Positions 15,065-24,201 of a DNA stretch of 64,000 bases are shown one piece after another. The translations under genes and the position numbers were made by a program. The notes under the pieces are model-generated. The model made no database searches. It was not told the origin of the DNA and saw nothing but the letters and a program-made list of their open reading frames with translations. Origin of the DNA: WHTX01 sp038255145 (GTDB lineage Bacteria > Actinomycetota > Acidimicrobiia > Acidimicrobiales > CAIXPF01); NCBI GenBank assembly GCA_038255145.1, contig JBBSLP010000017.1, positions 1-64,000 on the forward strand, given 5' to 3'. Position 1 is the stretch's first letter; every line of letters begins with the position of its first letter.

Positions 15065-16837
15065 ATGCCGACCGCAGACGGGGCCATCAGGGTGGCCAAC
15101 TGCAGCGGGTTCTACGGGGACCGCGTCGCCGCGGCCCGCGAGGTCGTCGAGGGAGGTCCCATCGACTTCCTCACCGGGGACTGGCTGGCCGAGCTCACCA
15201 TGTACATCCTCAGCCGCAGCCAGGCCAAGACCCCCTCGGCCGGTTACGCCCGCACGTTCGTGACCCAGATGGAACAGGTCATGGGCAGCTGCCTGGACCG
15301 GGGCATCAAGGTCGTGTCCAACGCCGGGGGCCTCAACCCCCGGGCCTGTGCCGAGGCCGTGGCCCAGGTGGCCGAGAAGCTGGGCCTGCACCCGAAGATC
15401 GCCTACGTCGAGGGTGACGACCTCATGGGCCGCCTGGGCGACCTCGAGGCCGCCGGCCAGGAGCTGCGCAACCTCGACACCGGCCAGCGCCTGGCCGACC
15501 TGGGCGTCGAGGTCATCACCGCCAACGCCTACCTGGGCTGCTGGGGCATCGTGGACGCCCTGTCCCGGGGGGCGGACATCGTGGTCACGGGCCGGGTCAC
15601 CGACGCCGCGGTGGTCATGGGCCCCCCGGCGTGGTCCTTCGGCTGGAAGCGCGACGACTGGGACCGCCTGGCCGGGGCGTGCGTGGCCGGCCACGTCATC
15701 GAGTGCGGGGCCCAGGCCACGGGGGGCAACTACTCGTTCTTCACCGAGGTGGCGAACATGAGCCACCCCGGCTTCCCCATCGCCGAGGTCTACCCCGACG
15801 GGTCCTCGGTGATCACCAAGCACGACGGCACCGACGGCCAGGTCTCGGTGGGCACGGTCACCTCGCAGCTGCTCTACGAGATCGGCGGGCCCCGTTACCC
15901 CAACCCCGACGTGGTGGCCCGCTTCGACACCATCACCGTGGAGGGCACCGGGCCCGACCGGGTGCGCATCTCGGGCACCCGGGGCGAGCCTGCACCTCCC
16001 ACCCTCAAGGTGGCCATGAACTACCTGGGCGGGTACCGCAACGGCTTCACCTTCGCCCTCACCGGGCTCGACATCGAGGCCAAGGCCGCTCTCATCGAGG
16101 ACCAGCTGTGGCGGGCCTTCCCCGGCGGCCGTGACCACTTCGACCAGGTGCGCACCCAGCTCATCCGCACCGACAAGGCCGACCCCGCCGCCAACGAAGA
16201 GGCGGTGGCCCTGTACAAGATCACCGTCAAGGACCGCGACGAGCGCAAGGTCGGCCGGGCCTTCGCCAACGCCGGCGTGGAGATCGGGCTGTGCTCCATC
16301 CCCGGCTTCTTCGGCGTGTCCGGTGGTCCCGGCCCGGGCTCGTCCTATGGCGTCTACTGGCCCACCCTGGTGCCCTCCGAGCTGGTGCCCCAGACGGTGA
16401 CCCTGCTCGACGGGGACGTACAGGTGGTCGACAACACCCCGCCTGACCTGGCCGGCGCCACCGTCGAGCCCCTGGCCGTGTCCCTGCCCGCCGTGCCCGG
16501 CGGCCCCACCGAGCGGGTGGCCCTGGGCCGCCTGTTCGGAGCCCGGTCGGGGGACAAGGGCGGCAACGCCAACCTGGGCGTGTTCGCCCGCTCGGCCGCG
16601 GCCTACGCCTGGCTGGAGTCCTACCTGACCGTCGAGCGCTTCCAGGAGCTGCTCAGCGACACGGCGTCGTTCACGGTCGAGCGCTTCCCCCTGCCCAACC
16701 TGTGGTCGATCAACTTCGTCGTCCACGGGCTCCTGGAGGAGGGGGTGGCCGCCTCGTCCCGCCAGGACGGCCAGGCCAAGGGGTTCGGCGAGTACCTGCG
16801 GGCCAAGTACGCCGACATCCCCACCGCCCTGTTGTGA
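15065..16837 (+). CDS. AtuA-family (acyclic terpene utilisation, DUF1446) protein
   Basis: A 590-residue protein of the AtuA/DUF1446 family. Members occur in gene sets for degradation of acyclic terpenes and leucine-type branched acids, though the reaction catalysed is not established. The N-terminal domain shows the family opening IRVANCSGFYGDR, DFLTGDWLAELTM and VVSNAGGLNPRACA, then VTGRVTDAA. The C-terminal part (about residue 480 onward), beginning LGRLFGARSGDKGGNANLGVF, is the second domain often encoded as a separate small AtuA-C protein, so the two are fused here. GGAGG lies upstream of ATG 15065. The SDR pseudogene follows about 100 bases downstream on the same strand and may be part of the pathway. 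Confidence 0.87.
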   Translation: MPTADGAIRVANCSGFYGDRVAAAREVVEGGPIDFLTGDWLAELTMYILSRSQAKTPSAGYARTFVTQMEQVMGSCLDRGIKVVSNAGGLNPRACAEAVAQVAEKLGLHPKIAYVEGDDLMGRLGDLEAAGQELRNLDTGQRLADLGVEVITANAYLGCWGIVDALSRGADIVVTGRVTDAAVVMGPPAWSFGWKRDDWDRLAGACVAGHVIECGAQATGGNYSFFTEVANMSHPGFPIAEVYPDGSSVITKHDGTDGQVSVGTVTSQLLYEIGGPRYPNPDVVARFDTITVEGTGPDRVRISGTRGEPAPPTLKVAMNYLGGYRNGFTFALTGLDIEAKAALIEDQLWRAFPGGRDHFDQVRTQLIRTDKADPAANEEAVALYKITVKDRDERKVGRAFANAGVEIGLCSIPGFFGVSGGPGPGSSYGVYWPTLVPSELVPQTVTLLDGDVQVVDNTPPDLAGATVEPLAVSLPAVPGGPTERVALGRLFGARSGDKGGNANLGVFARSAAAYAWLESYLTVERFQELLSDTASFTVERFPLPNLWSINFVVHGLLEEGVAASSRQDGQAKGFGEYLRAKYADIPTALL

Positions 16838-16939
16838 ACCGGGGGCGGTGAGCCGGGGTCAGTGAGCCGGGGCGGACGCGGCGGCGGGTGGATCAGATCG
16901 ACGACATGGACGGCCGCGCGGCCGGGACAGGGGACAGCT

Positions 16940-17754
16940 GTGAGCGGACTCGAAGGCAAGGTGGCCGTGGTGACCGGGGCCGGGCGCATGCGCTCGATCG
17001 GTCGTCCCATCGCCGTGGAGCTGGCCCGGGCCGGCTGCGACATCGTGCTCACGGGCACGGGCCGGCCCAAGGACCGCTACCCCGACGACGAGAAGGCTGC
17101 GGGCTGGGGTGACATCGAATCGGTGGCCGAAGAGGTCCGGGCCCTGGGTCGCAAGGCCCTGCCGCTGATCTCGGACGTGTCCGACCTGGGGGCGGTGCAG
17201 ACCCTGGCCGACCAGGTGCTGGCCGAGCTGGGCCGGGTCGACATCGTGGTGAACAACGCCGGTGCCGCCCGGGGCGAGGACCGCAAGCCCGTCGTCGACC
17301 TCGAGGTGGCCGACTGGCGCACCGTGCTCGACGTGAACCTGACGGGCACGTTCCTCATGTCCAAGGTGTTCGGCCGGGCCATCGTGGACGCCGGCAACGG
17401 CGGCAGCATCGTCAACATCAGCTCCATCGCCGGCAAGCTGTTCTCGCCCAACACCGCGGCCTACGCCGCGTCCAAGGCCGGCATCCAGGCCCTGACCGCG
17501 GTCATGTCGGGCGAGGTGGCCCGGGCCGGTGTGCGGGTCAACGCCATCTGCCCCGGCATCATCGACACGTTCCGCATGGACGACATCGGCCGCGGGCCGA
17601 GTGGGACGAGTTCGTCGACACCCGCATCCCCCTGGGCCGTGCCGGCTCGGGCGAGGACATCGCCAACATGGTGGTGTTCCTGTGCTCCGACGAGGGCGCG
17701 TGGATCACCGGCCAGTCCTACAACGTGGACGGCGGCACCGTCGTCCAGCACTGA
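16940..17754 (+). pseudogene. SDR-family oxidoreductase with a single-base frameshift
   Basis: A short-chain dehydrogenase with a Rossmann fold: VVTGAGRMRSIGRPIA (cofactor loop), NNAGAA, the catalytic serine region NISSIAGK, YAASK (catalytic Tyr-x3-Lys) and VNAICPGIIDT. After MDDIGRG the frame breaks near 17590-17600; the -1 frame continues with the correct family ending (EWDEFVDTRIPLGRAGSGEDIANMV, then ITGQSYNVDGG) and stops at 17752-17754. The total length, 815 bases, is one short of a multiple of three. A GGG run at the break would restore the frame if it were GGGG. Either a sequencing error or a recent mutation explains this; all catalytic residues are intact. The GTG start is at 16940. 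Confidence 0.82.
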
Positions 17755-17760
17755 GATCGG

Positions 17761-18630
17761 TCAGGTGGCGGCGTCGCCGGCCAGCTCGGGGTCGAGCGTG
17801 GCCAGCGGTGCCGCCACCGCGGTCTGGCGGCGACGGTGCTGGAGGAGGCGGGCCACCCGGGACAAGGCGTAGTTGATGACGATGTAGATGGCGGCCACCA
17901 CGATCAGCGTCTGGAGCTGGTTGCGGTAGAACTCGCCCAGCGAACGCCCCCGGCTCAGCAGGTCGTCGGTGGGGGGGAAGAGCACCACCGCCCCCAACGA
18001 CGTGTCCTTCAGCAGGGTGACGAGCTGGTTGACCAGGGCGGGCAGCATGTTGCGGGCCGCCTGGGGGAACAGTATGCGCCACTGCACCTGGAACTCGGAC
18101 AGCCCGATGGCCAGGCCCGCCTCGCGCTGGCCCCGGCCCAGGGCGGCGATGCCGGCCCTGAACACCTCGGCGATGACGGCCCCGTTGTACAGGGCCAGAC
18201 CGGTGACCAGGTACCAGAACGGGCTGAGGTCGAACAGGTAGCGCGAGATGAAGACGAACGAGAAGTAGATCATCAGCACCAGCGGGGTGGCCCGCAGGAG
18301 CTCGACGAGCACGGTGGCGACGACCCGGACCGGGCGGATGGGGGAGAGGCGCCCGAAGGTGCCCAGCGGCCCCAGCACCAGGGCCAGGGCCATGGCCACG
18401 AGCGCGGCCTTGAGGGTGACGAGCAGGCCGTCGAACAGGAAGTGGCCCGACTTCTCCCAGGAGAAGAGCATGCTCCAGCGGTCCCAGTCGAGCTGGCCCT
18501 TGGCCTGGAAGCGGCGCACGATCACGAAGGCCAGCGCGGCCAGCAACACCAGGGAGACGGCGGTGGCGATGCGGACGCGGCGGCGGCCCCGGGGGCCCAG
18601 TTCATCGGCGAGGACCAGTCCGTCGCTCAT
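17761..18630 (-). CDS. gluD: Glutamate/polar amino-acid ABC transporter permease (GluD-like)
   Basis: A 289-residue inner-membrane permease of the HisMQ/GluCD type, last gene of a four-gene transporter operon. It has an N-terminal membrane helix, then a core with the signature EVFRAGIAALGRGQREAGLAIGLSEFQ (EAA loop contacting the ATPase) and a C-terminal helix followed by a basic tail. The first 60 residues, as in GluD proteins, form an extension with an extra transmembrane helix. It starts 25 bases after the stop of the upstream permease. Together with gluC it forms the heterodimeric pore for an acidic or polar amino acid. Confidence 0.88.
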   Translation of the reverse strand: MSDGLVLADELGPRGRRRVRIATAVSLVLLAALAFVIVRRFQAKGQLDWDRWSMLFSWEKSGHFLFDGLLVTLKAALVAMALALVLGPLGTFGRLSPIRPVRVVATVLVELLRATPLVLMIYFSFVFISRYLFDLSPFWYLVTGLALYNGAVIAEVFRAGIAALGRGQREAGLAIGLSEFQVQWRILFPQAARNMLPALVNQLVTLLKDTSLGAVVLFPPTDDLLSRGRSLGEFYRNQLQTLIVVAAIYIVINYALSRVARLLQHRRRQTAVAAPLATLDPELAGDAAT

Positions 18631-18655
18631 GACGCCCCACCCAGGGGAGCTGCGC

Positions 18656-19300
18656 TCATCGGGCGATCCTCTGGCGGTTGTCGAGGGCGTTGATGGCGAA
18701 GGCCAGGGGGATGGTGATGACGTAGTACGCCATGGCCGCCCCGATGAGCACGGGGATGGGCTGAGCCGTCAGTACCGAGAGCCGGTCGGCCCGGCCCATG
18801 ATGTCGAGCACGGAGATCACGTAGGCCACGGCCGAGTTCCGCACCAGGGCCGACAGCAGCGAGCCCAGGGGAGCGACGGTGGCCCGCAGCGCCTGGGGCA
18901 GCACCACCAGCCGCAACGTCGAGGTGAAGGGCAGGCCGATGGCCCGGGCCGCCTCGACCTGGCCCTGGCCCACGGTGTTGATGCCCGAGCGCACCGTCTC
19001 GGCCACGAACGCGCCGGTGTAGATGCCCAGGGCGATGACCGCGGTGGTGAACGGGCCCAGGAGGATGCCCAGCTTGGGCAATCCGAACAGCAGGAGGATG
19101 AGGTGCACCGTCAGCGGGGTGTTGCGGACGATGTTCACGTAGGTGGTGGCGAACGCCCGCAGCGGCACCACCGGGCTGACCTTGCACGAGGCCACGACGA
19201 CGCCGATGGCCAGGGCCAGCATGAACGAGTACGCCGTCAGGCTGACCGTGGTGCGGAAGCCGGCCCAGTAGATGTCGAGGTTGTCGAAGACGACGCTCAC
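18656..19300 (-). CDS. gluC: Glutamate/polar amino-acid ABC transporter permease (GluC-like)
   Basis: A 214-residue permease of the same family with about five membrane segments. It shows LTAYSFMLALAIGVVVASCKVSP, the RNTPLTVHLILL segment that is characteristic of amino-acid permeases, and the EAA loop ETVRSGINTVGQGQVEAARAIGLP. Gene order on the minus strand is ATPase, binding protein, this permease, then the second permease, the same as gluABCD in corynebacteria. The start lies 91 bases downstream of the binding-protein stop. Confidence 0.88.
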   Translation of the reverse strand: MSVVFDNLDIYWAGFRTTVSLTAYSFMLALAIGVVVASCKVSPVVPLRAFATTYVNIVRNTPLTVHLILLLFGLPKLGILLGPFTTAVIALGIYTGAFVAETVRSGINTVGQGQVEAARAIGLPFTSTLRLVVLPQALRATVAPLGSLLSALVRNSAVAYVISVLDIMGRADRLSVLTAQPIPVLIGAAMAYYVITIPLAFAINALDNRQRIAR

Positions 19301-19391
19301 GGCGCCTCTCGCTGGCTCACCCCGGCCCGGTGGGGGCGGGCGGCCAGGGGGGTGGGGCCGGGCGGTGCGCCCGGCCCCGGTCGGCCCTCTG

Positions 19392-20309
19392 TCACGCGGC
19401 GATGGGCGGCGGCGTGGGCGCCGGCTCCCCGGTCACACCGGCGGTGTCGTCCCAGGCCTCGGCGTAGGAGCCATCATCCTCGATGGTCTTCAACCGCTCG
19501 TTGACCCACGTCTTGAAGGCGGTGTCGCCCTTCTTCAGGCCGATGCCGTAGGGCTCGGTGGTGAAGGGCTTGCCCACCAGCTTGACCTCGTCGGGGTAGG
19601 TGTCGACGAAGCCCAGCAGGATGACGTTGTCCGTGGTCACGGCCTCGACCCGGCCATCGAGGAGGGCCTCGACGCACAGGGAGTACTTGTCGAAGGTGAT
19701 GGACAGATCAGCCTGGGGCGCCTTGGTCTGCACGTTGGTCAGCGACGTGGAGCCCTGGACGCTGCACACCTTCTTGCCGTTGAGGCTGTCGACCCCGGTG
19801 ATGCTGTCGTCGTCCTCCTTGACCAGGATGTCCTGGCCGGCCACGTAGTAGGGCCCGGCGAAGTCGACGACCTGCTTGCGGGCGTCGTTAATGGTGTACG
19901 TGGCGATGACCAGGTCGACCTGGCCGTCGGTGATGGCCGTCTCCCGGACCTTTGACGGCGTCTCGATGAACTCGATGTGGCTGTCGATGTCGTCGTCCCC
20001 GAAGATGCCCTCGGCGATCAGGCGGCCGATCGATGCGTCGAAGCCCTCGATCTCGTTGTTGGTGGGGTTGCGCACCCCGAACAGCGGCTGATCGAACTTG
20101 GTGCCGATCTTGATCTTGCCGGCGGCCTGGATCTTGGCCATGGTCGTGCCGGCGGCGAACGTGGACTCGGTCGTGGCCTCGGTCGTCGTGGCGCCGCCGC
20201 CGGCGGTCGTTGTCGCCGCCGCGTCGTCATCGTCACTTCCACCACAGGCGCTGGCCATCAACCCCAGTGCGAGGAAGGGCACCAACAACTTCCAACTCGG
20301 GTTTCTCAT
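19392..20309 (-). CDS. gluB: Glutamate-binding lipoprotein (GluB-like)
   Basis: A 305-residue family 3 solute-binding protein. The signal peptide ends in a lipobox around LMASACGG, so it is a membrane-anchored lipoprotein, followed by an Asp/Thr-rich linker. The mature domain shows the two-lobe pattern: KIGTKFDQPLFGVRNP, GFDASIGRLIAEGIFG (ligand helix), DLVIATYTINDARKQVVDFAGPYY, then GKKVCSVQGST and DGRVEAVTTDNVILLG. These match glutamate-specific binding proteins of actinobacteria. It lies 129 bases downstream of the ATPase gene; that gap holds a small hairpin (ACCGCG with CGCGGT) which may tune expression of the binding protein. Confidence 0.88.
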   Translation of the reverse strand: MRNPSWKLLVPFLALGLMASACGGSDDDDAAATTTAGGGATTTEATTESTFAAGTTMAKIQAAGKIKIGTKFDQPLFGVRNPTNNEIEGFDASIGRLIAEGIFGDDDIDSHIEFIETPSKVRETAITDGQVDLVIATYTINDARKQVVDFAGPYYVAGQDILVKEDDDSITGVDSLNGKKVCSVQGSTSLTNVQTKAPQADLSITFDKYSLCVEALLDGRVEAVTTDNVILLGFVDTYPDEVKLVGKPFTTEPYGIGLKKGDTAFKTWVNERLKTIEDDGSYAEAWDDTAGVTGEPAPTPPPIAA

Positions 20310-20438
20310 CGCGCCTCCAGGCGTCGGCTCGTCAATCGACTGGTCATCAGTTGATCAAGGTTTCAGTAGGTCACAGGGTTCAGATGGAACAGGACCCGGG
20401 GGACAGCGGCACGGCGCACCGCGGCTCGCGGTTCGCGG

Positions 20439-21179
20439 TCAGTGGGCGAGGATCTTGGAGAGGAAGTCCTGGGCCCGGTGCGAGGTGGGGGCACTGAAGA
20501 AGGTGGCAGGTTCGCCCGTCTCGACGATGCGACCCTCGTCCATGAACACCACCCGGTGGGCGGCCGAACGGGCGAAGCCCATCTCGTGGGTGACCACCAG
20601 CATGGTCGTCCCGTCGTTGGCCAGGTCCTTCATGACGTCGACGACCTCGGAGATCATCTCGGGGTCGAGAGCCGAGGTGGGCTCGTCGAAGAGCATGATC
20701 TTGGGGTCCATGGCCAGAGCGCGGGCGATGGCCACCCGCTGCTGCTGCCCGCCGGACAGCTGGGCCGGGTAGGCGTCGACCTTCTCCGAGATGCCCACCC
20801 GGGCGAGCAGTTCCTCGGCGCGGGCCTTGGCCTTGGCCTTGGAGATCTTTCGGGTGTGGATCGGCCCCAGGGTGACGTTCTCGAGGACCGTCTTGTGGGC
20901 GAAGAGGTTGAACTGCTGGAAGACCATCCCCACCTCGGCCCGCAGGCGGGCCAGGGCCTTGCCTTCTTCGGGCTGGGGCTGGCCGTTCACCAGGATGGTG
21001 CCCGAGTCGATGTGCTCGAGGCGGTTGATCGTGCGACACAGGGTCGACTTGCCCGAACCCGATGGTCCGAGGATGACGACGACCTCGCCGGGATCGACGG
21101 TGAGATCGATGTCGATGAGCGCGGCATGACCGCCGAAGGACTTGTTCACGCCCCGCATCTCGACCACAGGGCTCGACAT
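20439..21179 (-). CDS. gluA: Glutamate/polar amino-acid ABC transporter ATPase (GluA-like)
   Basis: A 246-residue ABC ATPase, first gene of the transporter operon. Walker A is GPSGSGKST, the Q-loop is VFQQFNLF, the signature is LSGGQQQR, Walker B is IMLFDEPTSALDPE and the switch histidine is in VVTHEMGFAR. These are typical of the polar amino-acid transporter subfamily (GlnQ, HisP, GluA). It is divergent from the acyl-CoA synthetase gene at 21297. On the minus strand a TATGGT hexamer lies close upstream of the ATG and might be its -10 element. Confidence 0.9.
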   Translation of the reverse strand: MSSPVVEMRGVNKSFGGHAALIDIDLTVDPGEVVVILGPSGSGKSTLCRTINRLEHIDSGTILVNGQPQPEEGKALARLRAEVGMVFQQFNLFAHKTVLENVTLGPIHTRKISKAKAKARAEELLARVGISEKVDAYPAQLSGGQQQRVAIARALAMDPKIMLFDEPTSALDPEMISEVVDVMKDLANDGTTMLVVTHEMGFARSAAHRVVFMDEGRIVETGEPATFFSAPTSHRAQDFLSKILAH

Positions 21180-21296
21180 GCCCGATGACCATAGCAAAGG
21201 AGATTTCCCTGGTCCTGACCGTACGACGAGTTCGCCAGGTTCAGGCCCTGCGGGGGCGTCGCCGGTTCCCCCGGGGACCCGTGGGAGGATCGGTCC

Positions 21297-22910
21297 ATGG
21301 AGATGCACTTCGCCACCATCTGGGAGTCGATCGCCGACGTCGTACCCGACCACCTGGCGGTCGTGCAGGGTGATCGGCGGATCACCTGGGGCGCCTACGA
21401 CCAGCGGGCGGCCCGTCTGGCCAGCGCGTTCAGCGCCGCCGGGCTCGGTCCCGACTCGAAGATCGCCCTGTTCCTGTACAACTGCCCGGAGTACTGCGAG
21501 GCGAACTACGCCGGCCTGAAGATGCGGGCCGTCCCCGTCAACGTCAACTACCGCTACCTCGACGACGAGCTGCGCTACCTGCTCGACAACGCCGACGCCG
21601 AGGCGATCGTCTACCACACCTCCCTGGCGGCGCGGATCGAGCGGGTGCGGGGTGACCTGCCCCTGCTCAAGCTGCTGGTCGAGGTGGACGACGGGCCCGG
21701 TCACGTCGACGGCGCCGTGGCCTACGACGAGCTGCTGGCCACGCACGAGCCCATGGCCCGCATCACCAGGGACGAACGCGACCTGCACATCCTCTACACC
21801 GGCGGCACCACGGGCATGCCCAAGGGCACCATGTACGAGCTGGGCCCCTTCACCGGCGGCTACCTCGCCCTGGCCCCGCCCCTGCTGGGCCTGCCCGCCA
21901 TCACCGACCCCGACGCCGTGGCCCCCCTGGTCGCCTCGCTGGTGGCCGAGGGCAAGAGCGGCATCGCCGCCCCCGCCTGCCCGCTCATGCACGCCACCGG
22001 CATCTGGGCCGGGGTCATGGTGCCCCACCTGCTGGGGGCGACCGTGGTCCTCTTCGCCAGCCGGTCCCTCGACGTGGACGAGGTGTGGGCGACGGCGGAG
22101 CGCGAGGGCGTCACCCAGCTGGTGATCGTCGGGGACGCCTTCGCCCGTCCCCTGCTGCGAGGGCTCGAGGAGGCTCGGGCTGCGGGTCGGACCTACGAGC
22201 TCGACCGGCTGGGCCTGATGGTGTCGACGGGGGCCATGTTCTCCAAAGAGGTCAAGGAGGGGCTCTTCGAGTTCCTGCCCCACCTGTTCATCATCGACAT
22301 CCTCGGCGCCACCGAGGGCAACATGGCCATGCAATTCTATACGAAGGACCTGGTCAGCGACACGGCCAAGTTCAGCCCCGGGGCCGGGGTGAAGGTGATC
22401 ACCGACGACGGGCGGGTGGTCGAGCCCGGCTCGGGCGAGATCGGCATGGTGGCCACCACGGGGTCCATCCCCGTCGGGTACTACAAGGATCCCGACAAGT
22501 CGGCCCGCACCTTCCGCGAGATCGACGGCGTGCGGTACTCGTTCCCCGGGGACTACGCAACCATCGAGGCGGACGGCTCCATCACCCTGTTGGGCCGGGG
22601 CTCCAACGTCATCACCACGGGCGGTGAGAAGGTCTTCCCCGAAGAGGTCGAGGAGGCGCTGAAGACCCACCCCGCCGTGTTCGACGCCCTCGTCTTCGGC
22701 GTCCCCGACGACCGATTCGGCAGCCGCATCGTGGGCGTGGTCTCCTTCGAGGACGGTCACACGACCACGTCCGACGAGCTGATCGCCCACGTGAAGGCCC
22801 ACCTGGCCAGCTTCAAGGCCCCCAAGGAGGTCCACATCGTGGACCGGGTGCCCCGGGCGTCCAACGGCAAGGCCGACTACGCCTCGGCCAAGGCGGCCGC
22901 CGGCCGCTGA
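21297..22910 (+). CDS. Acyl-CoA synthetase (AMP-forming), copy 1
   Basis: A 537-residue ANL-superfamily ligase that activates a carboxylic acid with ATP and CoA. The P-loop is LYTGGTTGMPKG (about residue 165), the adenine motif is near DILGATEGN, the hinge region is SFPGDYATIEADGSITLLGRGSNVITTGGEKV, and the C-terminal catalytic lysine is in RASNGKADY. This set matches FadD-like synthetases that act on bulky or sterol-side-chain acids in actinobacteria, but the substrate is not fixed. GGGAGGA lies seven bases before ATG 21297. It is divergent from gluA and convergent with a DUF3237 gene. Confidence 0.87.
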   Translation: MEMHFATIWESIADVVPDHLAVVQGDRRITWGAYDQRAARLASAFSAAGLGPDSKIALFLYNCPEYCEANYAGLKMRAVPVNVNYRYLDDELRYLLDNADAEAIVYHTSLAARIERVRGDLPLLKLLVEVDDGPGHVDGAVAYDELLATHEPMARITRDERDLHILYTGGTTGMPKGTMYELGPFTGGYLALAPPLLGLPAITDPDAVAPLVASLVAEGKSGIAAPACPLMHATGIWAGVMVPHLLGATVVLFASRSLDVDEVWATAEREGVTQLVIVGDAFARPLLRGLEEARAAGRTYELDRLGLMVSTGAMFSKEVKEGLFEFLPHLFIIDILGATEGNMAMQFYTKDLVSDTAKFSPGAGVKVITDDGRVVEPGSGEIGMVATTGSIPVGYYKDPDKSARTFREIDGVRYSFPGDYATIEADGSITLLGRGSNVITTGGEKVFPEEVEEALKTHPAVFDALVFGVPDDRFGSRIVGVVSFEDGHTTTSDELIAHVKAHLASFKAPKEVHIVDRVPRASNGKADYASAKAAAGR

Positions 22911-22924
22911 GCTCGCGGCGGGCG

Positions 22925-22964
22925 ACGCCCTGCGCCGGTCGGCTCCCCGGTCAGCGCAGGGCGT
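22925..22964. terminator. Bidirectional hairpin between convergent genes
   Basis: ACGCCCTGCGC (22925-22935) pairs exactly with GCGCAGGGCGT (22954-22964) across an 18-base loop. The right arm overlaps the last codons of the DUF3237 gene. Confidence 0.6.
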
Positions 22965-23382
22965 ACACCTCGTAGGTGACCGAGCCCTTGACCGACACCC
23001 CGATGCCCACGGCCTGGACGTCGTTGAGCCAGGCGTAGCGCTCGTCGCCCGTCTCGAACAGCGGCGCGGTGCGCACGGCGTTGCTGCCGTCGCCGTTGGG
23101 CGTGCCGATGCCCTTGTACTGCATGAGCAGGCTGGCCCCGTCGTCGGTGACGAGCAGGAGGCGCACGTCGAGCTGGAGGGTGCCGTTGGCCCGCATCGTC
23201 ACCCAGTCCCCGCCCGGCGTCGCCACCGTGCCTGTCAGCCGGGGTCCGGCGAAGGTGCCCCCGGTGACGTCGGCCGCGACCCTGGTGCCCTGGGGCCCAC
23301 CGACCAGGCGGGCGTGGCGGGGGACGGCCACCTGGGCCGTCAGCGTGAACAGGAACTCGACGTCGAGGGCGGTGGCGGTCAT
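22951..23382 (-). CDS. DUF3237 family protein
   Basis: A 143-residue protein of the DUF3237 family, a small beta-barrel found in bacteria and fungi with no firmly assigned function. It shows the usual pattern: FLFTLTAQVAVP, then GTFAGPRLTGTVATPGGDWVTMRANGTLQLDVRLLLVTDDGA, and MQYKGIG followed by ETGDERYAWLNDVQAVGIG. It is encoded on the same strand as, and downstream of, an SDR and an acyl-CoA dehydrogenase, so it may take part in the same catabolic route. A TACCGT hexamer eight bases before the ATG suggests it can also be transcribed on its own. Confidence 0.82.
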   Translation of the reverse strand: MTATALDVEFLFTLTAQVAVPRHARLVGGPQGTRVAADVTGGTFAGPRLTGTVATPGGDWVTMRANGTLQLDVRLLLVTDDGASLLMQYKGIGTPNGDGSNAVRTAPLFETGDERYAWLNDVQAVGIGVSVKGSVTYEVYALR

Positions 23383-23390
23383 GGCCGGGG

Positions 23391-23396
23391 ACGGTA
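23391..23396 (-). promoter_or_regulatory. Candidate -10 element TACCGT for the DUF3237 gene
   Basis: On the minus strand TACCGT ends eight bases before ATG 23382, consistent with a leaderless transcript. Confidence 0.35.
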
Positions 23397-23403
23397 GCTG
23401 GCC

Positions 23404-24201
23404 CTAGACGGCGCCACCGTAGAGGTCCAGCGTGGAGGCCATGCCACCGTCCACGGGGATGGTGACGCCGGTGACGAAGCGGGCCCCGTCCGACGCCAGG
23501 AAGGTGACCACGTCGGCCACCTCGGCGGGATCGCCCCAGCGGCGCAGGGCGGTCTGGGCCTCGACCTGCTCGACGACCCCGGGCACCTCGCGGTTGCGGG
23601 TCCACAGGTCGGTGACGATGCAGCCGGGGGCGACGGCGTTGACCCGAACCCCCCGGGGCCCGAACTCCATGGCCAGGGAGCGGGTGGCCGCGTCGACCGC
23701 CCCCTTGGTGGCGGCGTAGGCGGCCCGCCGTGGCGTGCCCACCAGGCCCGAGATGGACGACAGGTTGACCACCGAACCCCGGCCCGAGGCCACGAGCGTG
23801 GGCAGCAAGGCCGTGGTCAGCAGCAGGAGCTGGCGCACGTTGAGGTGGTAGAGCCGGTCGATGGTGGCCCCGTCGAGCTCGAGGGAGTCGAGCCTGGCCG
23901 CCACCGCGGCGTTGTTGACGAGCACGTCCAGCCCGCCCAGGGCGGTGACGGCCCTCGCCGCCAGCTCGGCCGGAGCACCCTCCTCGGCCAGGTCGCACAC
24001 CAGCACCACAGGATCGTTGGCCAGCGTGGCCGCCACCGCGGCCAGGGCGTCGACGTCACGGGCGACCAGCGCCACCCGGGCCCCGGCGGCATCGAGGGCG
24101 CGGGCGCAGGCCGCGCCTATGCCCCGTGAGGCGCCGGTGACCACGGCGGTGCGCCCGGCCAGCGGATCGGCTGTAGGGGTGGGCGGCGGGGACGCCGTCA
24201 C
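23404..24201 (-). CDS. SDR-family oxidoreductase
   Basis: A 265-residue classical short-chain dehydrogenase. It shows VVTGASRGIGAACARAL (dinucleotide-binding), NNAAVA, VVNLSSISG with the catalytic serine, YAATK (Tyr-x3-Lys), VNAVAPGCIVTDLW, and the C-terminal TGVTIPVDGG. A short Pro/Thr-rich N-terminal tail precedes the fold. Its GTG start overlaps the stop of the acyl-CoA dehydrogenase gene by four bases (GTGA), so the two are translationally coupled and probably act on the same acyl-CoA pathway, for example as a 3-hydroxyacyl-CoA dehydrogenase; that assignment is inference. Confidence 0.86.
   Translation of the reverse strand: MTASPPPTPTADPLAGRTAVVTGASRGIGAACARALDAAGARVALVARDVDALAAVAATLANDPVVLVCDLAEEGAPAELAARAVTALGGLDVLVNNAAVAARLDSLELDGATIDRLYHLNVRQLLLLTTALLPTLVASGRGSVVNLSSISGLVGTPRRAAYAATKGAVDAATRSLAMEFGPRGVRVNAVAPGCIVTDLWTRNREVPGVVEQVEAQTALRRWGDPAEVADVVTFLASDGARFVTGVTIPVDGGMASTLDLYGGAV

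Noticed and set aside
12764..16726. A 1320-codon open frame on the minus strand opposite the transglutaminase and AtuA genes
   Set aside because: Very GC-rich genes leave long stop-free antisense frames. The protein is low-complexity Gly/His/Arg/Ala with no domain, while the plus strand has clear enzymes.
16940..17754. Two separate genes, one ending after the SDR core and one starting in the other frame
   Set aside because: The second part has no start codon in place and continues the same SDR family alignment exactly where the first part breaks.
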